In this document: positions 49,326 to 61,681 of the stretch, piece after piece
Layout: each line of letters starts with the position of its first letter
Numbering within the stretch: position 1 is the stretch's first letter
From: Ashinkailepas kermadecensis
Lineage: Eukaryota; Arthropoda; Thecostraca; Neolepadidae
Assembly (NCBI GenBank): GCA_034440615.1
Contig: JAOTOM010004752.1
Span: forward strand, 177,501-241,500
Direction: 5' to 3'
DNA: 64,000 bases
Notes under the pieces: generated by a model
Database searches by the model: none
Told to the model about the DNA's origin: nothing
The model's input: only the letters and a program-made list of their open reading frames with translations
Made by a program: the position numbers and the translations under genes

Positions 49326-50196
49326 TGCAGGTGAGGGTGCAGAGGTGAATGCAGATGTGAGGGTGCAGAGGTGATGGTGCAGAGGTGAAGACGCAAATGT
49401 GAGGGCGCAGAGGTGAGGTTGCAGAGATGAGGGTGCAGAGGTGGGTGTGCAGAGGTGAGGGTGCAGGCGTGAGGCTGCAGAGGTGAGGGTGCAGATGTGA
49501 GAGTGCAGAAGTGAAGGTGCAGAAGTGAGGGTACAGAAGTGAGGGTACAGAGGTGGCTGTGCATAGGTGGGGATGCAGAGATAAAAGTGCAGAGGTGAGG
49601 GTGCAGATGTGCGAGTGCAGAAGTGGACGTGCAGAAGTGAGGGTACAGAGGTAAGGATGCAGACGTGAGGCTGCAGAGGTGACGGTGCAGAGATGGGTGT
49701 GCAGATGTGAGGGTGCAGGAGGAAGGGTGCAGAGGTGAGGGTGCAAAGTTGAGGGTGCAGAGGTGATGCTGCAGAAGTGAGGATGCAGATGTGAGGGTGC
49801 ATATGTGGGTGCGCAATTGTGTGGGTGCAGAGGTGAGGGTGCAGATGTGAGGGTGCAGAGGTGGGTGTACAGAGGTGAATGTGCAGAGGTGAAGGTGCAG
49901 AGGTAAGTGTGCAGAGGTGGGGTGAAGAGGTGAGGGTGCAGAGGTGAGGGTGCAAGAAGAAGACATAGAGGTGAGGGTGCAGAAGTGAAGGTGCAGAGGT
50001 GAGGGTGCGGAAGTGAAGGTGCAGAAGTGAGGGTGCAGAGGTGAGGGTGTGCAGAGATAAGGGTGCAGAGGTGATGATGCAGACGTGAAGGTGCAGAAGT
50101 AAGAATGCAGAGGTGAGGGTGTAGAGGTAAGGGTGCAGAGGTGGGGGTGCAGACGTGATACTGCAGAGGTGAGGGTGCAGAGGCGAGGGTACAGAG
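49326..50196. repeat. 14-bp minisatellite (GAGGGTGCAGAGGT), about 62 copies
   Basis: Degenerate 12-14 bp units. Minus-strand frames of 236-320 codons (LCTLTSAPSPLHPH-type) are repeat by-products. Confidence 0.96.
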
Positions 50197-50961
50197 AGAA
50201 AGCGTATCGCTGCGTAACACCTGAATGAGAATGACTAGGGCACATCATCATGCTTTGTTTCCGGCCAATAACAACGCTTGTCGAGTGCTGTTTTGGCTTA
50301 TTTCAAACGCTCAACCGGCGTCCGGGGCTTACGTTGAAAGAAGCTGTTGCGTTTTAAGTCGAAAATTTGTATTCAGGCCTCGCCAGTACAGAGAGTTGGT
50401 GCAGCCTTCGCAAGGAATTGATGATATTCTCCGAGATGATAAACCGATTCAGCTCAGGTTGTGCATAAACAATGGAGCATCCTTTCTACAACGTTTGGTA
50501 AATACATCCAAGGTGATATTGGGTTACGGAGCTACCATGTCTCAAACGGAACAACATCCGAGCGTGTGCACGGAAGCCGCGGATGTTTTGTAGCTAATTA
50601 TCACATAATAAGCACGAGCATGTGATGCTTGGTGTCTCAGGCTAATTAGCGGTGTTTGAGGATAATCGTCGATTATTGCTACTCTAATTGACTACATTAT
50701 CTCAAAGGTAATTCATCGATCAAAGGCCATTTGGTGTCGTTTGCCTTCGTTGACCTCAATTTAATTTTTGTTGGGTTTGTGGATATTCTCAAGGTTGCGG
50801 TGAAAAAATATCCAGGTTATTTTCTAAGCCCCAAGTTGGGATTCAGTACTCGTTGCTACCGCGCAGTACACATAAGTACGTTTTGGAGGAAGAAGGTCAA
50901 ATGTACCATCGGTGACATCCTTAATTTGGTTCGACATCAGCCGCAGCACTTTCGCCCAAAT
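50197..50961. other. Unique sequence without recognisable gene
   Basis: A 122-codon plus-strand frame at 50225-50593 has no recognisable domain. Confidence 0.4.
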
Positions 50962-51082
50962 GCGACACATGTGTAGATGTGACACATGTGTAGATGTGAC
51001 CCATGTGTAGATGTGACCCATGTGTGGATGCGACGCATGTGTAGATGTGACACATGTGTATATGTGACACATGTGTACATGC
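50962..51082. repeat. 17-bp minisatellite (CCATGTGTAGATGTGAC), about 6-7 copies
   Basis: Units contain the palindrome ACATGTGT and vary at single positions. Confidence 0.93.
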
Positions 51083-51148
51083 AATCATGGGTGGATAATT
51101 GTGTTCTTTTACAGATGCCTGTGCATCCTGACGTGGGGCCAGCATACT

Positions 51149-51555
51149 TATTTAGTTATTGTGGTTTAGGGGCGCATAGACTGCATAGGTCATATTGTGC
51201 CCATAACTCAGGTATTTAAACATAAAAGCGAGCGAACGTCAGTTCGGATAACGAGTTATAAGACGATGTCGAATCTGTTCATGACAAAACTGGTGCTAGC
51301 CATGTCTGCAGCATGTTAATGACCGGTGTAAATCACGGGAAATCTAACTTCCAAGAGGAATTTAAAAAGTTATCCTGAGTGAACAATGTCCGACTCATCC
51401 CCTAACACTTCCCGAAGCGAGACGGAGGTACGTCCAAAGTGACGTCTCCGTTCGTGGGCAAGCCGGGGACATGATACTAAAATGTGTCGCACTGACATTG
51501 GTGCGGTGCACCTCGGGCACCGTGGTGTCTCGTCACCGCTGAGGAGATACCGGTG
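51149..51555 (-). mobile_element. 5'-truncated non-LTR retrotransposon 3' end with target duplication
   Basis: Read on the minus strand: coding end of ORF2 (HRYLLSGDETPRC, CPRC...VRHILVSC with C-x2-C-x7-H-x4-C, HERRRHFG, LREVLGDE) to a stop at 51370, about 200 bp of 3' UTR, and a tail with GGGCACAATATGACC...GCGCCCCTAAACCACAATAACTAAATAA. It is flanked by GGGGCCAGCATACT (51135-51148) and GTGGGCCCAGCATACC (about 51555-51570), a target-site duplication of roughly 13 bp with one indel. The peptide closely parallels the copy at 1.5 kb, so the two belong to one family. Unlike that copy it has no internal stop, though too little is left to function. Confidence 0.8.
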
Positions 51556-51570
51556 TGGGCCCAGCATACC

Positions 51571-52560
51571 TGAAGCTTAACATAGAATCCTATGACAAAG
51601 TACTCCTGAAAGTTTTCATGGTATCAATGGAAAATACCCCTGAATATATATGCAAATCTCCACCAATCAAGCAACTAATGCAAAGCATTCCTGAAAATGC
51701 ATGCAATTTCCCACCAATCAAGAACCCCATGGAAAAGCTCTTCTGAAAGTTGTTAGGGCCTGTTGCAATCAATGGAAAGCATCCCTGAAAATGCATCCAA
51801 TTCTCCACCAATGGATACGATCGCAGAAGACAGAGGAACAAACTGGTAATGCATCTCAGTGCACATCATGTCTAATTTAGCTACGCTTATCATTGAATGG
51901 ATGCGTTTCCAAGTGTTATGAGGATGTTAAGCATACGTCACCTGAAAACAATTAAGCCAGTCATCCAACGTTTCACATATAATTAGTCGCGAGATGTTGT
52001 CGCAGTAACACGTTCATCTTTTTGTTTCGCTGACACGCTCTGTTGGAAACTCTAGGCGGTGCAACAATCCTCGCACCATACTGGGAATATAATTACCATA
52101 ATGTGCAGCATGTACCATAATACAATGCAATGCAATGCACAATACAATGACTGGCTCCTCTCGTGGCCTAGCGCGGGAAGTTCTCGCACCAAGCTGAACT
52201 TGTTCTTGAACTCTGACCCTATCTCCATACCATACACCTCATTTGGTAATTGCATCTGAAAACATATCTACATCAATGAAAAAACGTTTTGACGTCATCT
52301 ATCGCCCACCGTAAGCACCTAGATATGAGATAAGATTCCTCTTTCAACCATTGGATGATAACAGGTCACATTTTGGGCTCGAAATGACCACAGTAGTCGG
52401 CATGACGAGAGGCGCCAATGCACCACCACCACCACATGATCTGGGGATGTCGGTCCAGCCTGGCCACAGGTAGACACGAATCATGCAGCCTGGTGTCATT
52501 GGGTCGTCTCGCGTGACACAACGCGCTGGCTATTGTGTCGCGTCTCCGTCACAATTATGA
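51571..52560. other. Unique sequence; small repeats at 51600-51800
   Basis: CTGAAAATGCATSCAAT-TYYCCACCAATCA-type segments recur at about 51640, 51690 and 51785 (period near 50-100 bp). No gene recognised. Confidence 0.45.
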
Positions 52561-53010
52561 CTGGTGTAGCATAGAGGCGACAACCACCCGGCTCGGGAGG
52601 GACGTCTGGTGAGGCGCGATGTCTGGTGTAGCATAGAGGCGACAACCACCCGGCTCGGGAGGGACGTCTGGTGGAGTGGTGACAACCACCCGGCTCGGGA
52701 GGGACGTCTGGTGGAGTGGTGACAACCACCCGGCTCGGGAGGGACGTCTGGTGGAGGCGCGACACTGCTCTGGTGTACGCCTGGTGGAGAGGTGACAACC
52801 ACCCGGCTCCGGAAGGGACGTCTGGTGGAGTGGTGACAACCACCCGGCTCGGGAGGGACGTCTGGTGGAGTGGCGACAACCACCCGGCTCGGGAGGGACG
52901 TCTGGTGGAGTGGTGACAACCACCCGGCTCGGGAGGGACGTCTGGTGGAGTGGTGACACCACCCGGCTCGGGAGGGACGTCTGGTGGAGTGGTGACAACC
53001 ACCCGTCTGG
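52561..53010. repeat. 40-bp minisatellite, about 11 copies
   Basis: Units read GTCTGGTGGAGTGGTGACAA plus CCACCCGGCTCGGGAGGGAC. The first two copies carry a GTAGCATAGAGGCG variant. Minus-strand Pro/Arg-rich frames are repeat by-products. Confidence 0.95.
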
Positions 53011-53384
53011 CGAAATCCACTCCGTAGGCGAGGATTAAGAGTGCTGTATCGGAGGCGGCAACCGCCGGCTGCCTTCAGTGGGGGGAGACCTATCGCCTCT
53101 GCTGTGTAACTGCATGTAGGAAGGATTTTTGCTGGTGTGAAAGTTGGACATGGAGCCCTGTACCAGCGCTAAAAGTTGCATCTCAAATTTTGTTGGGGGA
53201 TAGAAAGTGAGCGACATATCCTAACCGTAGCCTCCCGCCCACATATAACACACACCATCCAATTCAGGATGATGCTAGTTTCTTATGTGGAAAGTATGAG
53301 CTCTGTCATTTGGTGGTATTTTGCTCATGGGTGTTCACATACTGGGTTTTATCCCAGACACGATCCAGTCATCTATACAACTTA
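53011..53384. other. Unique sequence
   Basis: No recognisable feature. Confidence 0.4.
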
Positions 53385-53775
53385 AAAGCAGGTGTAGTCG
53401 TTCGACCACTCCGCCACCTACAGCAAAGCATACTGCCAGGTGTGGTCTTTCGACCATTCCGTCACTTATAACAGAGCATACTACCAGATGTCATCATTCG
53501 ACCACTCCGCCACTTATAGCAGAGCATACTGCCAGATATCGTTATTCAACCACTCCGTCACTTATAGCAGAGCATACTGCCAGATATCGTTATTCAACCA
53601 CTCCGTCACTTATAGCAGAGCATACTGCCAGATATCGTTATTCAACCACTCCGTCACTTATAGCAGAGCATACTGCCAGATATCGTTATTCAACCACTCC
53701 GCCACTTATAGCAATGTATACTACCAGATATCGTTATTCAACCACTCCGTTACTTATAGCAGAGCAAATCACCAG
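53385..53775. repeat. 48-bp minisatellite, about 8 copies
   Basis: Units read CACTCCGTCACTTATAGCAG plus AGCATACTGCCAGATATCGT and TATTCAAC. The 48-bp period keeps a 16-residue frame (HSVTYSRAYCQISLFN) open. Confidence 0.95.
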
Positions 53776-54001
53776 GGCCGTCATCGCGGCACCAACGTGC
53801 ACGAGATATCCAGACGTTGTTGATGCACTATTTCCATGCAACGTCTACACGAGTCAGATGTGGTGAGGAGTGCCGAAGACCTCCGACGTTGAGCATGGGG
53901 AAGATGGGCTTCACATCTTCAATGCTGGCGGATCCTCTCCACACTTCGCTGGCTCGTCTGTGGTCAGACCGGACACGCAGCAAACTGGTGCCGGGTCGAG
54001 C

Positions 54002-55707
54002 GTGCAGGGTCGGCATCGCCTCAGGGTATGTGTCGGACGGGCAGGGTCGGCATCGCCTCAGGGTATGTATCGGACGGGCGTGTCGGCATCGCCTCAGGGT
54101 ATGTGTCAGGCGGGCAGGGTCGGCATCGCCTCAGGGTATGTGTCAGGCGGGCAGAGTCGGCATCGCCTCAGGGTATGTGTCGGACGGGTAGGGTCGGCAT
54201 CGCCTCAGGGTGTGTGTCGGACGGGTAAGGTCGACATCGCCTCAGGGTATGTGTCGGACGGGCAGGGACGGCATCACCTCAGGGTATGTGTCGGACGGGC
54301 AGGGTCGGCATCGCCTCAGGGTATGTGTCAGGCGGGCGTGTCGGCATCGCCTCAGGGTATGTGTCAGGCGGTCGTGTCGGCATCGACTCAGGTTATGTGT
54401 CGGACGGGCAGAGTCGGCATCGCCTCAGGGTATGTGTCAGGCGGTCGTGTCGGCATCGCCTCAGGGTATGTGTCGGACGGGCAGAGTCGGCATCGCCTCA
54501 GGGTATGTGTCAGGCGGTCGTGTCGGCATCGCCTCAGGGTATGTGTCGGACGGGCAGAGTCGGCATCGCCTCAGGGTATGTGTCAGGCGGGCGTGTCGGC
54601 ATCGCCTCAGGGTATGTGTAGGTGGTCGGCATCGCCTCAGGGTATGTGTCAGGCAGGCGTGTCGGCATCGCCTCAGGGTATGTGTCGGACGGGCAGAGTC
54701 GGCATCGCCTCAGGGTATGTGTCAGGCGGGCGTGTCGGCATCGCCTCAGGGTATGTGTCAGGCGGGCGTGTCGGCATCGCCTCAGGGTATGTGTCGGACG
54801 GGCAGAGTCGGCATCGCCTCAGGGTATGTGTCGGACGGGCAGAGTCGGCATCGCCTCAGGGTATGTGTCGGACGGGCAGGGTCGGCATCACCTCAGGGTA
54901 TGTGTCGGACGGGCAGGGTCGGCATCGCCTCAGGGTATGTGTCAGGCGGGCGTGTCGGCATCGCCTCAGGGTATGTGTCGGACGGGCAGAGTCGGCATCG
55001 CCTCAGGGTATGTGTCGGACGGGCAGGGTCGGCATCACCTCAGGGTATGTGTCGGACGGGCAGGGTCGGCATCACCTCAGGGTATGTGTCAGGCGGGCGT
55101 GTCGGCATCGCCTCAGGGTATGTGTCGGACGGGCAGGGTCGGCATCGCCTCAGGGTATGTGTCGGACAGGCAGGGTCGGCATCACCTCAGGGTATGTGTC
55201 GGACGGGCAGGGTCGGCATCGCCTCAGGGTATGTGTCGGACGGGCAGGGTCGGCATCGCCTCAGGGTATGTGTCGGACGGGCAGAGTCGGCATCGCCTCA
55301 GGGTATGTGTCAGGCGGGCGTGTCGGCATCGCCTCAGGGTATGTGTCAGGCGGGCGTGTCCGCATCGCCTCAGGGTATGTGTCGGACGGGCAGAGTCGGC
55401 ATCGCCTCAGGGTATGTGTCGGACGGGTAAGGTCGACATCGCCTCAGGGTATGTGTCGGACGGGCAGGGTCGGCATCGCCTCAGGGTATGTGTCGGACGG
55501 GCAGGGTCGGCATCGCCTCAGGGTATGTGTCAGGCGGGCAGAGTCGGCATCGCCTCAGGGTATGTGTCGGACGGGTAGGGTCGACATCGCCTCATGGTGC
55601 TTGTCGGACGGGTAGGGTCGACATCGCCTCAGGGTACGTGTCGGACGGGTAAGGTCGACATCGCCTCAGGGTATGTGTCAGGCGGGCGTGTCGGCATCGC
55701 CTCAGGG
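54002..55707. repeat. 36/37-bp minisatellite, about 47 copies
   Basis: Two unit types are interspersed: GGCATCGCCTCAGGGTATGT followed by GTCGGACGGGCAGGGTC (37 bp) or by GTCAGGCGGGCGTGTC (36 bp). Mixed lengths rotate the frame, giving a 581-codon Gly/Ser/Arg-rich frame that is not a gene. Confidence 0.97.
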
Positions 55708-56014
55708 CACGCGACGTAAACCGAGCCGTCACACCAAGTTCCGGCGGATTTTGCCAACATCAACTGTGGGCCGAATTCCAGCACCCTCACAGAGATGGAC
55801 GGGTGCGGCCACTGACCTAGGGCACGTGCTCATGGCGGCCGGAGGTGTGACGACGAGCCACTCCGCTGGTGCCTCGCTTCCTGAGGGCCAACATCAAACG
55901 CTGCAGATTAACGTGTGCATCGCTGCCAAAGAAAGCGGGACCGCCACATAACTTGGAACCTGCCAGGTAAGGTGCTTCATCCAGCATGAATATTATTTGA
56001 TATTCCATAGTTAG

Positions 56015-56016
<2 letters not shown>

Positions 56017-56096
<80 letters not shown>
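56017..56096. repeat. TA microsatellite
   Basis: Uninterrupted TA run of about 80 bp. Confidence 0.98.
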
Positions 56097-56101
<5 letters not shown>

Positions 56102-58089
56102 ACTATGTTACCTGCAATTTATCCGGGTTGCTAGCGTAGATGAAGCAACTTTAGATGAAGGCAGCAGCAAGCAAGAGTCATTTCCCACCTATCGAAGAAA
56201 GTCAAAATGATGGGCTGGTGCAGTCAGGCGAGTACGTATAGGTGTAGCCGGTGAAACCCCGAAAAAACGCAGGAGGGGGAGGGGAAACCTGGATGTATGG
56301 TCCATTGTTTCCATGCAACGTCATAGGGGTGATGCTACATTCTTCTGACGGATGGCCTGGGACCCATCGACTCGACATCGACACAGTGCTGGTCCCCTGT
56401 GACCCTGCTGCCAAATGCTGCCACCGGTCGCTGCTGGCCAGTCCTCGCGCCGACGTACCATGAGCGACGCCTGGGGGAAGCAGCGATAGCCACAGCAGCT
56501 GACAAACTCGAAAGCTCCAGTACACATCGGGCGCGGACACCCTTCTCGCCTCAGCGCGCCGCCATGATTATTCACCATGATGGTCTGTTGGTCTGATGGT
56601 CTGATGGTCTGTTCACCATGATGGTCTGTTGCACGGCCGTGGGCGGGGAGGGGGAGGGGGCTTGGACCGCTTCCAGTGGTCGGGGCTGGGTCTACTCTGA
56701 CACGTTAGCTGGGGGAGGGCATAGACCCTCATTCCCTGCCCCATTATGGCCGTGACCGCCCCCAGTTAACAGCCTTTCTCATTGCCTTAGCATAACTGGT
56801 GGGCCGATGTGTGGTCAGCTCGGATGGAGGTTTCGGATTATCTAGGAAGCGCGGCCACCAGCCAAAATTTCTGACACCAGCCTGTGATGAAGAATCTGAA
56901 ATACTTTGTCCGCTTTGACTTCACATCGACTCTGAGCAGGACTTTTGTTTAGCTTTGCTCTTCCCTCAACAGCACCAATGACAGTCGTCCCTGCCCCCTC
57001 CCTGGAAAAGTACTGGTGCCTGCCTAAGTCACCCCAATTTGTGGTGCCTGAACCTCAACCTGCCTAGCGTTCTGCGAATCGCTCCAAACACAACAATGTG
57101 GTTAAAAAAGTTCTGATATCTCACCAATCCCCAAGCGCTTTTTCATATGGTGTCACTTTGTGTGCCTTGTGCACAACCCTCGTCTCGTAACTGAGGTCAG
57201 TTCTGCTTACTTACTATTAGATGTGTTTGCAAGAAACGTCTTCCCTTTAAGATAATGTTCAATGTCTTAAGTCCATTAAATAGGCTCTCGAAATGTCTAG
57301 GTGGCTATGTGATTAGGTTTGCACAGATGGTTTCCTTCCCGACGAATTTGTGCCACAAAAGCAGTCCTAAAATGATCCGTGCAAAGTCAACGGAGTGATT
57401 TTCAATCACACGCCTCGTTTTCGGGTGCATTCCAATTTCGACTGGATCGCCTCCGCCACGAAGGCAAATGGGGCAGCCGGTAATAACTTGTAGTTACCTT
57501 TGATTAGGCAATCTCATTAACCCGCTATTGCCTTGGAATTCTAGCGTAAGGCCCTTCACTGGCTGGAGTGGGATATTGCTGCCGCTTCCAGGGTATATTT
57601 GGAACTATCTAATCAACTTGGATAATTGAAACGTCAGTGTCTTCACCCGTATCATGCGACTACGGAGATACGTTCTTTCGAAAAGTGAGGTCACTGGCCA
57701 TGATCAAACTCGAGTCATGGCGTACTTTGATGGTGATTTCCTGGGAACAAAAGGCCATAACTTGGTTGTGACAGCACATGTAAAGGGCAGATTAAGCAGC
57801 CAGACATCGCACCACCGAAGTTTCCGTGCCCTAGCCAGCAAGAAAGCTATAGCTTATTACAACCTAGTCAGTAGAACTAGCAAACTGGCGTATCACAATA
57901 GTAACAGTATGCAAAGCAAATGCAGCGTGCAAACATCAGCAAAACCAAACACGCACTGGTGGCAAATTGTTTGAGATTTATCCGCTTTCTAATGGGTATT
58001 TTCTATCAATGCAATCAGAACGATAAAAAAATGAGTCCTTTTTCACGGTACCAAATCTATGCTAACCAAAGCCTGCTGCGAAACCCTCG
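56097..58089. other. Unique sequence without recognisable gene
   Basis: TGATGGTCTG short repeats lie at 56577-56630. Frames of 60-112 codons lack domains. About 2 kb with nothing I can name. Confidence 0.45.
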
Positions 58090-58499
58090 AACTCGCCAGC
58101 TGACGGGGTAACGCCCCGGAAATTATCAGCTGACTGGGTCGGTACCGCCCCGGGACTCACCAGCCGACTGGGTCGGTACCACCCCGGGACTCACCAGCCG
58201 ACTGGGTCGGTAACGCCCCGGGACTCACCAGCCGACTGGGTCCGTACCGCCCCGGGACTCACCAGTTGACTGGGTCGGTACCGCCCCGGGACTCACCAGC
58301 TGACTGGGTCGGTAACGCCCCGGGACTCACCAGTTGACTGGGTCGGTACCGCCCCGGGACTCACCAGCTGACTGGGTCGGTACCGCCCCGGGACTCACCA
58401 GCTGACTGGGTCGGTACCGCCCCGGGACTCACCAGCCGACTGGGTCGGTACCGCCCCGGGACTCACCAGCCGACTGGGTCGGTAACGCCCCTGGACTCG
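58090..58499. repeat. 34-bp minisatellite, about 12 copies
   Basis: Units read CGACTGGGTCGGTACCGCCC plus CGGGACTCACCAGC with few substitutions. Confidence 0.96.
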
Positions 58500-58643
58500 G
58501 ATTGGTCGCCGCCAACAGGTGCCAGCGCTTCCACGCGGCCGGCCAGGAGGCTCTCCATCCACCTTATCGGCACACTTGCCAGGCGGCCATTCGACTCGGC
58601 GCTGGAGCCGACCACCCGTGGCGACTACAGCCCTGCTCTACCG

Positions 58644-59888
58644 GATGAGCAGAGTCCACAGGCGGTCACTCTGCCAGCAGAGCCCACAGGCCGTCACTCT
58701 GCCAGCAGAGCCCACAGGCCGTCACTCTGTCAGCAGAGCCCACAGGTCGTCACTCTGCCAGCAGAGCCCACAGGCCGTCACTCTGCCAGCAGAGCCCACA
58801 GGCCGGCACTCTGCCAGCAGAGCCCACAGGCCGTCACTCTGCCAGCAGAGCCCACAGGCCGTCACTCTGCCAGCAGAGCCCACAGGCCGTCACTCTGCCA
58901 GCAGAGCCCACAGGCCGTCACTCTGCCAGCAGAGCCCACAGGCCGTCACTCTGCCAGCAGAGCCCACAGGCCGTCACTCTGCCTGCAGAGCCCACAGGCC
59001 GTCACTCTGCCAGCAGAGCACACAGGCCGTCACTCTGCCAGCAGAGCCCACAGGCCGTCACTCTGCCAGCAGAGCCCACAGGCCGTCACTCTGCCAGCAG
59101 AGCCCACAGGCCGTCACTCTGCCAGCAGAGCCCACAGGCCGTCACTCTGCCAGCAGAGCCCACAGGCCGTCACTCTGCCAGCAGAGCCCACAGGCCGTCA
59201 CTCTGCCAGCAGAGCCCACAGGCCGTCACTCTGCCTGCAGAGCCCACAGGCCGTCACTCTGCCAGCAGAGCACACAGGCCGTCACTCTGCCAGCAGAGCC
59301 CACAGGCCGTCACTCTGCCAGCAGAGCCCACAGGCCGTCACTCTGCCAGCTGAGCCCACAGGCCGTCACTCTGCCTGCAGAGCCCACAGGCCGTCACTCT
59401 GCCAGCAGAGCCCACAGGCCGTCACTCTGCCAGCAGAGCCCACAGGCCGTCACTCTGCCAGCAGAACCCACAGGCCGTCACTCTGCCAGCAGAGCCCACA
59501 GGCCGTCACTCTGCCAGCAGAGCCCACAGGCCGTCACTCTGCCAGCAGAGCACACAGGCCGTCACTCTGCCAGCAGAGCCCACAGGTCGTCACTCTGCCA
59601 GCAGAGCCCACAGGTCGTCACTCTGCAAGCTGAGCCCACAGGCCGTCACTCTGGCAGCAGAGCACACAGGCCGTCACTCTGCCAGCAGAGCCCACAGACC
59701 GTCACTCTGCCAGCAGAGCCCACAGGCCGTCACTCTGCCAGCTGAGCCCACAGGCCGTCACTCTGCCAGCAGAGCCCACAGGCCGTCACTCTGCCAGCAG
59801 AGCCCACAGGCCGTCACTCTGCCAGCAGAGCCCACAGGCCGTCACTCTGCCAGCAGAGCCCACAGGCCGTCACTCTGCCAGCAGAGCT
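58644..59888. repeat. 28-bp minisatellite, about 44 copies, with 252-bp higher order
   Basis: Units read GCCAGCAGAGCCCACAGGCC plus GTCACTCT. A variant pair (GCCTGCAGAG followed one unit later by AGCACACAGG) recurs at 58981 and 59233, exactly 252 bp or nine units apart. The 408-codon frame rotates through all three phases of the unit and is a by-product. Repeats abut directly without unique spacers. Confidence 0.97.
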
Positions 59889-60224
59889 ACTAGGGCGGCG
59901 GCGGCCGGATCCAGTCCGTCATTCAAAGTGAACACGAAATAGTCCGAGCGGGTCTCCACTGCTTGCTGTCTGTGTTGTTTGCATTCGACCTAGTTCACAC
60001 GATCGATCCGACTCGACACCGCTTATCAAACGTGTTTAATGTTGTCTTACAGCGCGCAAGCACTGCCTTCTTCACGTATAGTTATTTCCTCTCAGTATGC
60101 GTTGGGTTTGCCAACAGACTTACAATAGCTACACTTAAGTATCATAGTTGTTCAATATTGATCCAGACAAGTTAGTTGTGACCTTTTCCCACGTTTGTAG
60201 GTAGATGGCGTTGTGTCGCGTCAT
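59889..60224. other. Unique sequence
   Basis: No recognisable feature. Confidence 0.4.
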
Positions 60225-60512
60225 CCATAGTGGCCTGATGTTCAGCTATAATGGCCGTGTACTTAGCTATGGTGACAGGGTGTTTAGCTATAGTGGTCGT
60301 GTGTTTAGCTATAGTGGTCGTGTGTTCAGCTATAGTGGTCGTGTGCTTAGCTATAGTGACCACAAATTTAGCTATAGTGATCGGGTTCCTAACAAAAGTG
60401 ATCCTATGTTTAACTATAGTGGCCGGGTGCCTGGCTATGGTGATCGGGTGCTTAGCTATAGTGAGCGGGTGTTTAGCTATGGTGACTGGATGCTTAGCTA
60501 TGGTGATGGCCG
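60225..60512. repeat. 21-bp minisatellite A (TTTAGCTATAGTGGTCGTGTG), about 13 copies
   Basis: A seven-residue frame (VFSYSGR) stays open. The array abuts an unrelated 21-bp array. Confidence 0.94.
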
Positions 60513-60795
60513 GTTCCCCGACAGTTAATACCGGTCCCCAGACAGTTACCGCCGGTCCCCAGACAGTTGCCGCAGGTCCCCAGACAGTCGCGGCCGGTCC
60601 CCAGACAGTCGCCGCCGGTCCCCAGACAGTTACCGCCGGTCCCCAGACAGTCGCCGCAGGTCCCCAGACAGTTGCCGCAGGTCCACAGACAGTCGCGGCC
60701 GGTCCCCAGACAGTTGCCGCAGGTCCCCAGACAGTTACGACCGGTCCCCAGACAGTCACGGCCGGTCCCCAGACAGTCGCGGCAGGTCCGCACGT
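60513..60795. repeat. 21-bp minisatellite B (GGTCCCCAGACAGTYRCCGC), about 13 copies
   Basis: Unit sequence is unrelated to array A but has the same length. A seven-residue frame stays open on both strands (AAGPQTV; GPAATVW). Confidence 0.94.
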
Positions 60796-61365
60796 TATCC
60801 TCCGTTCACAGTAAGATCTCGCTCCTGTATCTCCAGCACGGAGCTCTTCCATAGCCAGCCTATCGTCCTCACTCGTCCAGCACCCCTGGTAGCTCTGTGT
60901 ACTAGAAGTACTCACATACTAGCATTGACTGTACGGCGGCTTAGCGCCTTCGCCCCTTTCGCAACTAATTCACACCGGGCTTTCAAGCGTTCCCCACCCC
61001 TCTGGCCATCAATTCTACACCTTGCCCAGAGCAAATATTCAGGGGTCGTCCTATGCCACTGGCTGACACGTCATCAAAGTGACTATATTTTCCGCTTGCA
61101 AACTTTGAATTGGATATCATTGTTCCAGTCAGCAAGTGTGAGCTGCAGCCGAAAGCAGAGTTTCATTGTCATGAGTCCGAGTGAGACAAAGTGAGAGCTA
61201 CAGCATGTGTCCATGTCGTGGGTCCGAGTGGCACATCAGGTAGATATGTGCCGTTGCATAATCAATGTAGACTACTCCTGACCTCATTCCAGGCAAGCAT
61301 AGCTCCAAGCTCTCACCAATTCCCTCGAAGCTCTAGGTGGGAATCGTGGCAAGCCCAATTGTATT
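60796..61365. other. Unique sequence
   Basis: No gene recognised; a frame at 61191-61424 runs into the palindrome. Confidence 0.4.
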
Positions 61366-61377
61366 TGATTATTTCCT

Positions 61378-61681
61378 TGCGTGTAAAGAAAGCATACGAC
61401 CTTCAATATACCAGGAGGTGCTGAGTTGACATTAAAAAGTAACGTTAAGGATTATACTTTATTACTCAACGTTTCGGCCAGGGGCCATCGTCAGGAGTGA
61501 CGATGGCCCCTGGCCTGACGATGGCCCCTGGCCGAAACGTTGAGTAATAAAGTATAATCCTTAACGTTACTTTTAATGTCAACTCAGCACCTCCTGGTAT
61601 ATTGAAGGTCGTATGCTTTCTTTACACGCAATGTCTAAAACCCAGGAGCATCTAAGAGCCATTCTTCATTGTATTAAACAA
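61378..61681. mobile_element. Palindromic (foldback) insertion flanked by 12-bp direct repeats
   Basis: Arms of about 118 bp (61377-61495 and 61514-61631) are reverse complements with a single-base indel in an A/T run, around an 18-bp spacer. The arms contain GGCCAGGGGCCATCGTCAGG, CTCAACGTTTCGG and GTAAAGAAAGCATACGACC. About 50 bp of non-palindromic sequence follows the right arm. The whole is flanked by perfect TGATTATTTCCT copies at 61366-61377 and 61682-61693, with further upstream similarity (ATTGTATT). It has no coding capacity. It may be a foldback/MITE element or a self-primed retroposition product. Confidence 0.8.

Noticed and set aside
53870..55615. 581-codon frame as a Gly/Ser/Arg-rich protein
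   Set aside because: It runs entirely through the 36/37-bp array, and the mixed unit lengths rotate the frame.
58519..59745. 408-codon frame as a coding gene
   Set aside because: It cycles through all three phases of a 28-bp unit, so its amino-acid pattern is forced by the repeat.
58644..59888. 28-bp direct repeats as a CRISPR array
   Set aside because: Units abut with no unique spacers, there are no cas genes and the setting is eukaryotic. The same holds for the other arrays.
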